A stretch of 64,000 bases of DNA from UBA8941 sp963780545 (GCA_963780545.1 CAWACK010000010.1:186001-250000); one strand, 5' to 3'; positions 7,822 to 16,584 are shown, counted from the stretch's first letter. Notes: generated from the letters alone by a model not told the origin. Made by a program: numbers and translations.

Positions 7822-8811
7822 CTACTTTTCGAGCCCACTCATCTTCCTGATCTGCTTGCCGACCCTCTCGATCTCGAGCGCGTCTACCTCTTCCATGAGC
7901 GCCTTGAACTGCTTGGAGCCTTCTTTATACTCTTTCATCCACTCCTTCGCGAACTTGCCGCTCTGGACATCTTTTAACACCTTCCTCATATTCTCCTCAA
8001 CGCGGTCGTCGACGATCATGGGACCAATGGTGAGGCCACCCCATTTTGCCGTGTCAGAGACGGCGCGGTACATCCCGCCGATACCCGACTTGTATATCAG
8101 GTCCACGATCAGCTTCAGCTCGTTGCAGACCTCGAAGTAGGCTAACTCGGGTGGGTAGCCGGCGTCGACGAGGACTTTGAACCCGCGGCGGATCAGTTGG
8201 TCTGCGCCGCCGCAGAGGACGGCCTGCTCACCGAAGAGATCCTCCTCGGTCTCGTCCTTGAAGGTGCACTCCAATACACCTGCTTTACCGCTCCCGAGAG
8301 CCTTAGCCAAAGCTAGGGCCGTCTTCAGCGCTTTCCCCGATGCGTCCTGACTTACTGAGACGAGGGCGGGCACTCCGAAACCCGCCTCATACTGGCGCCG
8401 TAACTCGGCGCCTGGGCTCTTCGGCGCGACCATGATGACGTCGATGTCCTCCGGTGGCTTGATCGCTCCATAGAGGATGCTGAAACCATGAGCGAATTGT
8501 AGGGTCTTCCCTCTCCTCATCGCTAACGCTACCTCCTCAGAGTATACTGTGGGTTGAGCCATGTCGGGGACGAGCATGAGGACGATGTCGCCCTTCTGAG
8601 CTGCCTCGAGAACGGTCATCACCTTGACCCCGTCTTTCTCTGCTTGTTTCCAGCTCTTGCCACCTGGTCTGAGGCCGACTACCACGTCGACCCCACTGTC
8701 CTTCATATTCAGGGCCTGGGCTCTTCCCTGGCTACCGTAGCCGATTACGGCGACGGTTTTACCCTTCAGCACTTTCTCGTCTATGTCTTTGTCGTGGTAA
8801 ACCTTCACCAT
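7822..8811 (-). CDS. ilvC: Ketol-acid reductoisomerase (NADP+)
   Basis: A 329-residue class I ketol-acid reductoisomerase, second enzyme of valine and isoleucine synthesis, converting acetolactate or acetohydroxybutyrate to the dihydroxy acid with NADPH and Mg2+. The N-terminal Rossmann motif is G-Y-G-S-Q-G (24-29), followed by D-V-V-V-G-L-R; the metal-binding region reads D-L-F-G-E-Q-A-V-L-C-G-G. The start codon touches the ilvN stop, and the gene is the last of ilvB-ilvN-ilvC. It is the only ilvC in the window, although two ilvBN pairs are present. Confidence 0.97.
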   Translation of the reverse strand: MVKVYHDKDIDEKVLKGKTVAVIGYGSQGRAQALNMKDSGVDVVVGLRPGGKSWKQAEKDGVKVMTVLEAAQKGDIVLMLVPDMAQPTVYSEEVALAMRRGKTLQFAHGFSILYGAIKPPEDIDVIMVAPKSPGAELRRQYEAGFGVPALVSVSQDASGKALKTALALAKALGSGKAGVLECTFKDETEEDLFGEQAVLCGGADQLIRRGFKVLVDAGYPPELAYFEVCNELKLIVDLIYKSGIGGMYRAVSDTAKWGGLTIGPMIVDDRVEENMRKVLKDVQSGKFAKEWMKEYKEGSKQFKALMEEVDALEIERVGKQIRKMSGLEK

Positions 8812-9320
8812 CAGTATTCAACCTTCTCCAGCCTTAGCCGCCCCTTCTCGAGGGCGGTTACGCCGGTCCTAGTGAATTCCTCGATGCCTATAGGCTTGAC
8901 GAGCTCAAGGAACGCATCTATCTCCCCAGACTCACCCGTCACCTCGGCTATAAGGTTGTCCGGCTCAATCGCTAGTATCAATCCGTGGTAGTCATTCACC
9001 AGCTTCAGAGCCTCCTCCCTCGCCATAGGGTCCGTGGTGGTCAGCTTAATGAGCGCGAGCTCCCTGTTCACCGTCCGGAGCGGATCGAGGCGCTTCACAT
9101 CTATCACCTCTACCATCTTATCGAGCTGCTCCACGACCTGGTTGACGCCTCGGCTATCCGCCTGAACGACGATGGTAATGCGGACCGTATCGTCGCTGAG
9201 AACCGTACCCGCCGTGATGCTGTGGATGTTGAAGTTCTTCCGGCGGAACATATTACTGATGTTGAATAGGACCCCTGGCCTGTTCTCGACCAGAAACGCG
9301 ACGACGTGCATCTCACTCAT
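8811..9320 (-). CDS. ilvN: Acetolactate synthase small (regulatory) subunit
   Basis: The 169-residue protein carries an N-terminal ACT domain (V-A-F-L-V-E-N-R-P-G-V-L-F-N-I-S-N-M-F at about 7-25; R-R-K-N-F-N-I-H-S-I) and the C-terminal ALS_ss domain. It binds the large subunit and gives feedback inhibition by valine or isoleucine. The gene starts 3 bp after the end of ilvB and runs into ilvC, so the three form one transcription unit. A paralogue is at 29752-30246. Confidence 0.96.
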   Translation of the reverse strand: MSEMHVVAFLVENRPGVLFNISNMFRRKNFNIHSITAGTVLSDDTVRITIVVQADSRGVNQVVEQLDKMVEVIDVKRLDPLRTVNRELALIKLTTTDPMAREEALKLVNDYHGLILAIEPDNLIAEVTGESGEIDAFLELVKPIGIEEFTRTGVTALEKGRLRLEKVEY

Positions 9321-9323
9321 ATC

Positions 9324-11015
9324 TTAAGCCTCCAATAGCGCGTCCTTCAGCCCCGCTCCCGGCGGAACTATCGGGTACACGTTCTCCTCCGGGTCGATGG
9401 GTACGTCGATAACGGTGGAGACGTCGCTCTTCATGGCACGCCTCAAGGCGGCATCAAATGCCTCGAGGCTGTCGACCCTGACACCCTCTGCTCCGTAGGC
9501 CTCCGCGAGCTTTACCATGTCGGGGTTCCCTTTGAGCTTCACCGCTGAGTACCTGTGGTCGAAGAAGAGGCGCTGCCACTGGGCTACCATTCCAAGCATC
9601 TGGTTGTTCAGCACGACAACGATCACCGGAAATCCCTCCTCGACGCTCGTCGCCATGTTGTTCTCGGTCATCCCGAAGCTGCCGTCTCCCGCGATGTCGA
9701 CGACTGGGACATCGGGCCTCGCCGCTTTTGCTCCTATGGCGGCGGGGAAGCCCCAACCCATCGTGCCTAGGCCGCCGCTTGATAGAAAGGTCCTCGGCTC
9801 GTATGTGTCGTAGTGTAGTGCCGCCCACATCTGATTCTGACCCACCTCTGTAGTTACAATCGCTTCACGCGGTAACGCTCTACGAAGCGCTCTGATGACG
9901 TCTGGCGCACGGAGGTAGCCTTCCTTGTGACCATTACCGTTGCCGTTCACATTGCAGCGTAACTCCGCAACCTTCTTCTGCCATTGAGACGCTGCATCAC
10001 CACTAGCACGCAGCTTACTCACATTGTGGAGTAAACCTCGGAGGGCTAATCCAGCGTCGCCAACGACGCGTGTCACGGTCTCGACGTTTTTGTCGACCTC
10101 GCTTCTGTCGATGTCGACGTGGATGATCTTCGCGTTGGGGGCAAAGCTCTTCACGGCCCCGGTGGTCCTGTCGCTGAGACGAGCCCCGACGATTAGGAGG
10201 ACATCCGCTTCTGGAACGACGTTATTCGCTGCTACGGTGCCATGCATACCACACATCCCGAGGCTCAACGGGTGGTCCGCAGGGATCGCCCCCTTACCCA
10301 TCAGAGTCGTTGCGGTTGGCGCCATCAAGAACTCAGATAGGGCCACGAGCTCGCGGGTCGCCCCCGAGTTGATTACACCCCCACCAGCCACTATCACAGG
10401 CCTCTGTGCCTTCGCCAGAAGCGAAGCCGCCCAATCCAGCTCACGTGGATCCGGCTGATAGCTGGGATGATATCCTCTGAACTTCACAGTCTCGGGGAAA
10501 ACCATGTCTTCGATGTCAGTTGTGACATCCTTCGGGAGATCAACAAGAACCGCTCCCCTCCTGCCTGTTGAAGCTATGTAGAACGCCGCCTTTACTGCCC
10601 GTGGGATCTCGGAGGCCTTCCTCACCTGCATGTTATATTTCGTGACGGAGGCGCTACAACCTATTATGTCAACTTCCTGGAAGGCGTCCGTGCCTATCAT
10701 CGGGCGCGTCACCTGACCCGTGAAGGCGACTACAGCCGACGAATCCATGTTCGCCGTCGCAACACCCGTAACGACGTTGGTGGCACCTGGACCCGAAGTT
10801 GCTAGGCATACGCCGACTCCACCGCTCGCCCTCGCGTAGCCATCCGCCATGTGAGCAGCTCCCTGCTCATGACGAGCGAGGATGAACCGAAAGTCGCCAT
10901 TTAGGATCTCATCGCAGAGAGGGATCACAACGCCACCGGGGATCCCGAAGAGGTGTTTGACACCCTCGATCTCCAGAGACCTCACGAAGGCCTTCGTACC
11001 CGCCATCTCAACCAA
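9324..11015 (-). CDS. ilvB: Acetolactate synthase large (catalytic) subunit, copy 1
   Basis: The 563-residue ThDP enzyme condenses pyruvate with pyruvate or 2-oxobutyrate. The catalytic glutamate is in R-H-E-Q-G-A-A-H-M-A-D-G-Y-A-R (E50), and the ThDP/Mg motif is G-D-G-S-F-G-M-T-E-N-N. I chose the TTG at 11015 because GGAGG lies nine bases before it, the same spacing as in copy 2 (28064), and the first residues then align with copy 2; ATG at 11006 is the alternative. The gene is preceded by a leader with two small upstream ORFs. Copy 2 differs in sequence throughout, so the duplication is not recent. Confidence 0.97.
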   Translation of the reverse strand: MVEMAGTKAFVRSLEIEGVKHLFGIPGGVVIPLCDEILNGDFRFILARHEQGAAHMADGYARASGGVGVCLATSGPGATNVVTGVATANMDSSAVVAFTGQVTRPMIGTDAFQEVDIIGCSASVTKYNMQVRKASEIPRAVKAAFYIASTGRRGAVLVDLPKDVTTDIEDMVFPETVKFRGYHPSYQPDPRELDWAASLLAKAQRPVIVAGGGVINSGATRELVALSEFLMAPTATTLMGKGAIPADHPLSLGMCGMHGTVAANNVVPEADVLLIVGARLSDRTTGAVKSFAPNAKIIHVDIDRSEVDKNVETVTRVVGDAGLALRGLLHNVSKLRASGDAASQWQKKVAELRCNVNGNGNGHKEGYLRAPDVIRALRRALPREAIVTTEVGQNQMWAALHYDTYEPRTFLSSGGLGTMGWGFPAAIGAKAARPDVPVVDIAGDGSFGMTENNMATSVEEGFPVIVVVLNNQMLGMVAQWQRLFFDHRYSAVKLKGNPDMVKLAEAYGAEGVRVDSLEAFDAALRRAMKSDVSTVIDVPIDPEENVYPIVPPGAGLKDALLEA

Positions 11016-11125
11016 GCAGCACTGCCTCCAAGTTCTTGTATCTGAGACCCGACCCTATCGAGGTGGGGTCCCGAAATGTGAAATTTTTCAAAGTTACTCT
11101 CGGAGAATATCTTTGACGGGGCAAG

Positions 11126-11149
11126 TCACCGAATAAAGCGATACCCCAT
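11126..11149 (-). promoter_or_regulatory. Upstream ORF 2 of the ilvB copy-1 leader (MGYRFIR)
   Basis: Starting directly after the stop of upstream ORF 1, this reads ATG-GGG-TAT-CGC-TTT-ATT-CGG-TGA: seven residues then stop. Its first 17 bases are identical to the start of upstream ORF 1. It ends about 110 nt before the ilvB start. The same second ORF position is occupied by M-G-N-R-I-L-H-E in front of ilvB copy 2. Confidence 0.55.
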
Positions 11150-11194
11150 CTACGCCACCTTCCCTTCGGCGGCCATGATAAAGCGATACCCCAT
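11150..11194 (-). promoter_or_regulatory. Upstream ORF 1 of the ilvB copy-1 leader (14 codons, starts MGYRFI)
   Basis: The 45-nt frame M-G-Y-R-F-I-M-A-A-E-G-K-V-A ends in TAG, and the ATG of the next small ORF follows without a gap. AGGAG lies eight bases before its ATG, and a TATA box is centred 50 nt upstream. The copy-2 ilvB leader has a 14-codon ORF at the equivalent place with the start M-G-Y-C-F-V. I infer a translated leader peptide; a shared DNA operator inherited by duplication is the alternative. Confidence 0.6.
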
Positions 11195-11239
11195 AATACC
11201 TACTCCTAAAGGTACGTAGGGGGAAGAGCGGTGGCACTG

Positions 11240-11248
11240 AATAAAAGG
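11240..11248 (-). promoter_or_regulatory. TATA box of the ilvB-ilvN-ilvC operon
   Basis: On the minus strand the sequence is ACAAACCTTTTATTCAGT. The copy-2 ilvB promoter reads CCAAACCTTTTTATTCGGT at the same distance (centre 50 nt before the first upstream ORF). An archaeal TATA box about 26 bp before the start site would place transcription start near 11218 and leave a short leader before upstream ORF 1. Confidence 0.6.
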
Positions 11249-11261
11249 TTTGTGAAAACAC

Positions 11262-11273
11262 TGTGTATACACA
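11262..11273. promoter_or_regulatory. 12-bp perfect palindrome TGTGTATACACA in the ilvB/thrC divergent region
   Basis: TGTGTATACACA reads the same on both strands. It lies about 15 bp upstream of the ilvB TATA box and about 63 bp upstream of the thrC ATG, where an activator or repressor could act on both divergent genes. No regulator can be named. Confidence 0.45.
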
Positions 11274-11335
11274 CAGGCCGTATTCGCTAGCCTTAACACC
11301 CAACATGTTGATTTGATCATACAAGGTTGACCTCA

Positions 11336-12556
11336 ATGAGCCAAATCACACACCTCGAATGCAGTAAATGTGGGGAAAAACACGATGCGGAACAGATCCA
11401 GACGGTCTGCAAGAAATGTGGCAAACCTCTCTTCGCCCGCTACGACTTGGAGAAGGCCAAGGAGACACTCACTAAACGCGAACTTGTTGGGAGGGTCTCC
11501 TCGATGTGGAGGTATCGAGAGATACTCCCGATAAGGAAGCTGGAGAACATCGTCACACTAGGAGAGGGCTGGACCCCACTCACACCAACACCCCGGCTCG
11601 GTGAGTGCCTCGGACTTCGCAATCTTTTAGTCAAAGACGAGGGGGTCATCCCAACAGGCTCCTTCAAGGCGAGGGGACTATCCGCCGCGGTAAGCAAGGC
11701 AAAAGAGCTAGGGGTCAAACGCGTTGCCATCCCATCCGCAGGCAACGCAGGAGGAGCGATGGCTGCCTACAGCGCACGTGCTGGTCTCGAAGCCTATATC
11801 TTCATGCCCGAGGACGCCCCCAAGGTCAACGCCGTCGAGTCCGAAATAGTCGGAGCTAAGATAGTATTCGTCAAGGGTCTCATCAGCGACGCTGGTAAGC
11901 TCGTTAAGGACGGGACTCAGATGATGGGATGGTTTAACCTCGCCACCCTCGCGGAACCCTACAGGGTCGAGGGAAAGAAGACGATGGGGCTTGAGGTCGC
12001 GGAGCAACTCGACTGGAAGCTGCCAGACGTTATTATCTACCCAACAGGTGGAGGCACCGGCATCATCGGAATGTGGAAAGTCTTCGATGAACTCGAAGAG
12101 ATGGGGTGGATCGGTCAAGAACGGCCTAGGATGATCAGCGTCCAAGCAGAGGGATGCAGCCCTATCGTTAGAGCTTATGAGGAGAAAAAAGAGGAAAGCG
12201 AGTTCTACGAAGGTGCACAAACGGTGGCTTCGGGGCTCCGCGTTCCCAAGGCTCTAGGCGACTTCCTCATACTCAGGGCAGTAAGGGAGAGCGGTGGTAA
12301 GGCTATAGCCGTTACCGACGAGGAGTTGATGGGAGACGTTCGACTCATCTCCAGCCTCGAAGGCATCTTCGCCTGCCCCGAAGGAGCCGCCACCGTCTCC
12401 GCCCTCAGGAAGATGATTGAAGATAAAGAAGTCGACAGCGACGAACGCGTTGTTCTTTTCAACACTGGCTCCGGGCTAAAGTATACGGACCTCTTTACAG
12501 TCGATGCCCCCATCGCCGACCCCAAATTCCCATTCGACTACGGATCCCTAAAGTAG
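11336..12556 (+). CDS. thrC: Threonine synthase
   Basis: The PLP enzyme turns O-phosphohomoserine into threonine, which feeds isoleucine synthesis and so fits the divergent ilv operon. An N-terminal zinc-ribbon-like C-S-K-C ... C-K-K-C precedes the fold II PLP domain; the PLP lysine is in G-S-F-K-A-R-G. S-A-G-N-A-G-G and the G-G-G-T-G phosphate loop are clear. The frame is open from a TTG at 11327, but the ATG at 11336 gives the normal start M-S-Q-I-T-H-L-E-C. The length (about 406 residues) is normal. A related thr-synthase-like ammonia-lyase cannot be ruled out entirely. Confidence 0.9.
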   Translation: MSQITHLECSKCGEKHDAEQIQTVCKKCGKPLFARYDLEKAKETLTKRELVGRVSSMWRYREILPIRKLENIVTLGEGWTPLTPTPRLGECLGLRNLLVKDEGVIPTGSFKARGLSAAVSKAKELGVKRVAIPSAGNAGGAMAAYSARAGLEAYIFMPEDAPKVNAVESEIVGAKIVFVKGLISDAGKLVKDGTQMMGWFNLATLAEPYRVEGKKTMGLEVAEQLDWKLPDVIIYPTGGGTGIIGMWKVFDELEEMGWIGQERPRMISVQAEGCSPIVRAYEEKKEESEFYEGAQTVASGLRVPKALGDFLILRAVRESGGKAIAVTDEELMGDVRLISSLEGIFACPEGAATVSALRKMIEDKEVDSDERVVLFNTGSGLKYTDLFTVDAPIADPKFPFDYGSLK

Positions 12557-12599
12557 CAAAACTTATCCCGAACCAGTTACACCCCTGACCCGATTCGCG

Positions 12600-13506
12600 A
12601 TGGGGACCGCTCTAGTCTACGCGCCAGGACACCTTACAGGACTATTCCAGATCTGCGACCAATCGCCAGATCCGCTCCAGAAAGGCTCGAGGGGTTCAGG
12701 GGTAAGCCTCGACATCGGGGTTTACACAAAGGTAACCTCAGAACCAGCGAAGAGGACGACCTGGACGATAAAGATCAACGGTAAGCAGACTGACGGAGCC
12801 TTCGTTTCGGAGAATGTCCTGAACAAGCTCACCAAACGCATCAAACCACAGGCCATCGCTGTAGAACACTCCGTCGAGACCCCAATGATAGCCGGTTTCG
12901 GGAGTAGCGGCGGGGGAGCTCTGAGCCTAGCGCTCGCCCTCAACGAGGCAACATGCGCCGGTTTGTCGAGAATCGAGGCCTCCCATGCAGCCCACATCGC
13001 AGAGATAGAGTGTGGAACTGGCCTTGGAAGCGTATTCGCGGCAGAACGCGGAGGCTTCGGCGTCCTCACAAAGCCAGGTGCCCCCGGCATAGGCGATTCC
13101 ATATCATATCCTAACTCGAGAAATCTGCGCGTCGTCTACCTCCACTTCGGCTCCATCTCGACGAAGGAAGCCCTCGCCAACCCCGCCCTCAGGGCGAAGA
13201 TCAACGACTTTGGGCGGCAGATTCGTCGACGAGCTCCAAAGGCAACCCACACCTGAGCGCTTTATGCACTTCAGCCGCGAATTCACCGAGCATGTTGGCC
13301 TGATCACTCCCCGACTAAAGAACCTCTTCGAAAAGATGGACTCAGCTGGCTACACTTTTACGATGGCCATGTTCGGCGAGGTCGCCTTTAGCATCATGTC
13401 TAAGGAAAAGGCGGTTGAAGCTGCTGCCCTGCTCGAGAAGGTCGCGCATGGCAACGAAGCCGTAGTAGTGGGAGTAGATCGTGAAGGCGCGAAAATTTTA
13501 GACTAG
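12600..13506 (+). CDS. Pantoate kinase (archaeal GHMP family), broken by a one-base frameshift
   Basis: Archaeal pantoate kinase phosphorylates pantoate in the archaeal coenzyme A route. The N-terminus (A-L-V-Y-A-P-G-H-L-T-G-L-F-Q) and the GHMP ATP loop G-F-G-S-S-G-G-G-A-L-S are in the first frame, which runs off at 13256. The conserved C-terminal part (G-G-R-F-V-D-E-L, F-T-M-A-M-F-G-E-V-A-F) is in the +1 frame from 13213 and ends at the TAG at 13504-13506. Skipping one G of the GGG at 13212-13214 joins the halves as D-F-G-G-R-F-V-D. The joined protein has about 301 residues, the family size. Confidence 0.85.
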
Positions 13507-13781
13507 AGACCCGGCGCCTCTATCGGGAGTGTCGCGGGAATAAGTAGCTCCGTGATATAATGGGTCATCTGGGGAGGCCTCGGTACCTTCGCCGTCATTT
13601 CCATGAAGTGATCATAGCTACGGGCGTCGAAGAGCCAGACGTAGTTCCATTTCTGGTTCATGGATCCGTAAATACCCATATATTGAATCCCCGTCTCCTC
13701 GCAAGACTTCTGCATACGCTTATCTTGCTCCTTCAGCTCCTTCCTGCTGCCTGCCCAGTCGAAGTAGAGGAGTACCTTCAT
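13503..13781 (-). CDS. Hypothetical small protein, possible dimeric alpha/beta-barrel fold
   Basis: The 92-residue protein starts M-K-V-L-L-Y-F-D-W and has Q-Y-M-G-I-Y-G-S and W-N-Y-V-W-L-F-D-A, a beta-alpha-beta pattern seen in ferredoxin-like dimeric barrel proteins (DUF1330/DUF3303-like). I chose ATG 13781 because GGGAG lies seven bases before it and an AT-rich TATA-like stretch (ATAATATAT) lies about 30 bp further up; longer starts at 13787 and 13808 are possible. Its end overlaps the convergent pantoate kinase stop by four bases. Confidence 0.65.
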   Translation of the reverse strand: MKVLLYFDWAGSRKELKEQDKRMQKSCEETGIQYMGIYGSMNQKWNYVWLFDARSYDHFMEMTAKVPRPPQMTHYITELLIPATLPIEAPGL

Positions 13782-13913
13782 TTCCATTCTCCCGTAAGCG
13801 TTAGCCATTCCCCATATATTATTATCGTTTTAACACACCCAAGAAGTGTTGGTTTAACATCAAAACCATTATTACTAACGGTTGAATCCTTCCATTGCTT
13901 AGAGTGATTCGGG

Positions 13914-15077
13914 ATGTATAACGAGAATGTTCTCAACTCAGCGACAATCGAGGGAATGCTCGCAGCTCCTGGCATAAAGTGGCACCGCGATCCTCCTGAT
14001 GTGATTGGAATGTGGCTGGCCGACCCGGATTTTCCGACGGCCCCCTTCATAAAGAAGGCACTCATCAACGGCGTCCAAGATGAGGACCTCCTCTACGGAA
14101 GCGACGTCAAGGCCCGAGAGGCAATGGCGGAGCGAGTAAACAAGAAGAACGGCTTCAAGTTAACAAAGGACGATATCTACGTCACACAGGGCGTCATTCC
14201 CGCCATGTGGCTCGCGATCCAGAACTCTGACGCGAAGCCGGGTGACGAGGTTGTCGTAACGGACCCGATGTACTACCCCTTCTTCACCGCTGTCGAAACA
14301 TGCCAAATGAAACCAGCTTACTGGAAGATCCATGAGGAGGATGGCTACAAGTTCGACATCGAGGAGTTAAAAAAAGTAGTAAACAAGAAGACAAAGCTCA
14401 TCTTCGTCTGCAACCCCCACAACCCCTCCGGTCGAGTCATGACGAGGGAGGAACTCAAGGGCATCGCCGACGTTGCCGTAGATAACAAGATCAACATCAT
14501 GGTCGACGAACTCTGGGACGACATCGTTTTTGACGACAGGAAACATGTCAGCCTTGCGACACTAAGCCCCGAGGTAGCCGACCTCACCATCACGAGCTGG
14601 GGTATCAGCAAGACCTGGGGTCTCCCTGGCCTACAATGCGGTTACATGGCCGCTACAAACAAGGAGATGATGGCAAAATGCCAAAAGCTCGCTAAAGGCG
14701 TTCTCCGCGGCACCACGACGCTCAGCCTCGTTGCTGCCCAAGCGGCCCTCGACAGACACAGTGAGTATTGGATACGCGACATCATGAAGCAACTCACAAT
14801 GATTAGGGGTATCGCCACGAAGCGCTTCACCGAAATGGGTTGCACAGTCCCCGAGCTTCAAGGCACCTACCTTATGTTCCCCAAGTTCAATGTGAAACTG
14901 ACCCACGATGAGCTCTTCAAACTCGTCCAGGAGAAGGCGAAGGTCGGCCTCGGAACTGGAACAGAGTTCGGCCCAGAGGGTGAGATGCACCTGAGGATGA
15001 CCATCGCAACTAGCGAGTCCATCCTCAATGAGGCACTCGACAGGATCGAGAATGCTCTAAAGACCGTAAAGAAGTAG
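13914..15077 (+). CDS. PLP-dependent aminotransferase, class I/II (PatB/MalY-like)
   Basis: The 387-residue fold I PLP enzyme shows V-C-N-P-H-N-P-S-G-R (residues about 163-172), V-D-E-L-W-D-D-I-V-F and the PLP-lysine region S-W-G-I-S-K-T-W-G-L-P-G-L. The N-terminal I-G-M-W-L-A-D-P-D-F-P resembles the W-V-A-D-M-D-F start of cystathionine beta-lyase-like PatB proteins, but overall it could equally be an amino-acid aminotransferase. The substrate is unknown. A hairpin with a T run follows the stop. Confidence 0.82.
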   Translation: MYNENVLNSATIEGMLAAPGIKWHRDPPDVIGMWLADPDFPTAPFIKKALINGVQDEDLLYGSDVKAREAMAERVNKKNGFKLTKDDIYVTQGVIPAMWLAIQNSDAKPGDEVVVTDPMYYPFFTAVETCQMKPAYWKIHEEDGYKFDIEELKKVVNKKTKLIFVCNPHNPSGRVMTREELKGIADVAVDNKINIMVDELWDDIVFDDRKHVSLATLSPEVADLTITSWGISKTWGLPGLQCGYMAATNKEMMAKCQKLAKGVLRGTTTLSLVAAQAALDRHSEYWIRDIMKQLTMIRGIATKRFTEMGCTVPELQGTYLMFPKFNVKLTHDELFKLVQEKAKVGLGTGTEFGPEGEMHLRMTIATSESILNEALDRIENALKTVKK

Positions 15078-15106
15078 AGCCAAAAAAGTCGCTCTTTATT
15101 TTTTAA
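15076..15106 (+). terminator. Hairpin plus T-rich tail after the aminotransferase gene
   Basis: AGAGC (15076-15080) pairs with GCTCT (15091-15095), followed by TTATTTTTT. The stem overlaps the stop codon. Such T-rich tails terminate archaeal RNA polymerase. Confidence 0.5.
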
Positions 15107-15176
15107 TTTCTAGATTACATGGTAGCTATAATGAAATGTCTATTCGTTGAAACATAACTAAAACAATGTTAAGAGT

Positions 15177-15500
15177 TTAGTTTCTGCCTTTTCCGCCGAC
15201 TAGACCCCTCAACTTCTTCCCCGACTTTGTGAGGCTTCGCTCTGCTCTTCCCCTCTGACCCTTTGTGGTCTGCTTAGGGGCGTGGACTTTTATCTTGTTC
15301 TCCTTTGCGGTCGAGATGTACTCCTTAAGGATCTCGATGTTCTCATCGTGGCTCGACTTCCTGCGTACATCAACAGGGATACCGAGGATCTTCGCCTCAC
15401 CGGGCGTTAAGCCAGCGGATTGAAGCTCGGGGACACTGAAACCCCTCCCCTCCTTAACTGTGGATGGGCGGAAAACCATTGGAGAAATGAAGCGGGACAT
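15177..15500 (-). CDS. Ribosomal protein eL13 (L13e)
   Basis: About 107 residues, large-subunit protein shared by eukaryotes and a subset of archaea. The family core R-P-S-T-V-K-E-G-R-G-F-S, L-T-P-G-E-A-K-I-L-G-I-P-V-D-x-R-R-K-S and N-I-E-I-L-K-E-Y-I is clear, with a lysine-rich rRNA-binding tail. ATG 15500 overlaps the uS9 end by a few bases; a GTG at 15509 overlapping the uS9 TGA is possible. It is the last gene of the uL13-uS9-eL13 cluster. Confidence 0.9.
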   Translation of the reverse strand: MSRFISPMVFRPSTVKEGRGFSVPELQSAGLTPGEAKILGIPVDVRRKSSHDENIEILKEYISTAKENKIKVHAPKQTTKGQRGRAERSLTKSGKKLRGLVGGKGRN

Positions 15501-15505
15501 CGCGG

Positions 15506-15922
15506 TCACCTGTAGCTCTTCTGCTTCCGTCTGCGTGCACCTGGTCCACCGAACTTTTTAGGCTCCTTTCTGCGGGCGTCGCCGCTCAACATGGTGCGGT
15601 CGTGCTCGAGGAACGTGCTCTTGAGCCTCTTGCTCTTCGTGTACTTCACGAGACCCTGGGCGAGACCCATGCGCGCCGCTTCAGCCTGACCTAGAGGACC
15701 TCCGCCCGCGACCTCAATGCTGACATCGACTTTGCTTGCAACATCGCCGGCGATTAGTATGGGCTCCATTATCATTTCCCTCGCCATCAATGGCTGGTGG
15801 AGCTGAACGGGGACGTTATTGATCCTGACTCTGCCTTTCCCCTCGATAACGGCTACACGCGCCTTTGCGGTCTTCCTTTTGCCAGTCGCGAGGACGGGCT
15901 TCTTCTTTGTAGGTGCTGACAA
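15506..15922 (-). CDS. Ribosomal protein uS9
   Basis: The 138-residue small-subunit protein has T-G-K-R-K-T-A-K-A-R-V, the G-G-G-P-L-G-Q-A-E-A-A-R-M-G-L-A-Q-G-L loop and the invariant basic C-terminus ending K-Q-K-S-Y-R, which reaches the P-site tRNA. It starts one base after the end of uL13, and the order uL13-uS9 is the usual archaeal one. Confidence 0.97.
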   Translation of the reverse strand: MSAPTKKKPVLATGKRKTAKARVAVIEGKGRVRINNVPVQLHQPLMAREMIMEPILIAGDVASKVDVSIEVAGGGPLGQAEAARMGLAQGLVKYTKSKRLKSTFLEHDRTMLSGDARRKEPKKFGGPGARRRKQKSYR

Positions 15923-15923
15923 G

Positions 15924-16360
15924 TTAATCTACTCCCTTCTTGTTCCAGCCGATGCTCTCGGCTAGTTCGCCGACTGTTACAAATCTATGATTGAGATTGC
16001 TACTGTGACACTCGGGGAGGCTCTGCTTCTCAACCTTCTCGAGTTCATCGGGGACGCCGATGTGGACGTGTAGCCTCTTGTAGGCTGCGGCGCCCTTTGG
16101 TATCCTGTATGGGAGCATGCCTCGGACGGTTCGACGTACGATCTCGTGTGGCCTCCTGTGGTGGACAGGGCCCTTGCCAAACCCGCCGACCTTGATGAAC
16201 TCTTTCCACTTCTCTACTAACTTGACTTTATTGCCGGATATGACGACGTTCTGGGCGTTCACGACCTCGATTGTTTCGCCGGCTAGAAGCCTCTTGGCAA
16301 TGGTGCTCGCCATCCTACCTAAACGAGGCCGTCGGCGTCTATGACTGTCCTTATGCTCAT
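15924..16360 (-). CDS. Ribosomal protein uL13, N-terminus split off by a one-base frameshift
   Basis: The main frame (16313-15924) begins inside the family motif, at M-A-S-T-I-A-K-R-L-L. The normal start, M-S-I-R-T-V-I-D-A-D-G-L-V, is present just upstream from ATG 16360 but ends in TAG at the next codon. One extra T in the run at 16321-16323 (A on the plus strand) gives D-A-D-G-L-V-L-G-R-M-A-S-T-I, the textbook uL13 N-terminus. Other marks are G-P-V-H-H-R-R-P and V-R-G-M-L-P-Y. Since uL13 is essential, a sequence error is the likely explanation. Confidence 0.93.
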
Positions 16361-16584
16361 CGTTTGTTCAACCTATTCATCGGCTCAGGCTGTCTGATGC
16401 ACCCTGCCTACATCACGTCTGTAATTATAAAGGTTTTCCAAGGACTGATGCTCGCGTGGAACCGATGATGGTCGCGGATAGGTGGGACAGAAAGTGTGAT
16501 TAGGTTAACCAGTGGTTGACATCAAACTCCATTGCATTGAGAAACTTTGTCCAGAAGTCGTAGTCTATGCTACTATTCTATCGA

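Noticed and set aside
14801..14816. Another copy of the ilv leader motif (AGGGGTATCGCC) in the aminotransferase gene
   Set aside because: It is inside a conserved coding region, lacks the ATG and the rest of the 17-base element, and is a chance match.
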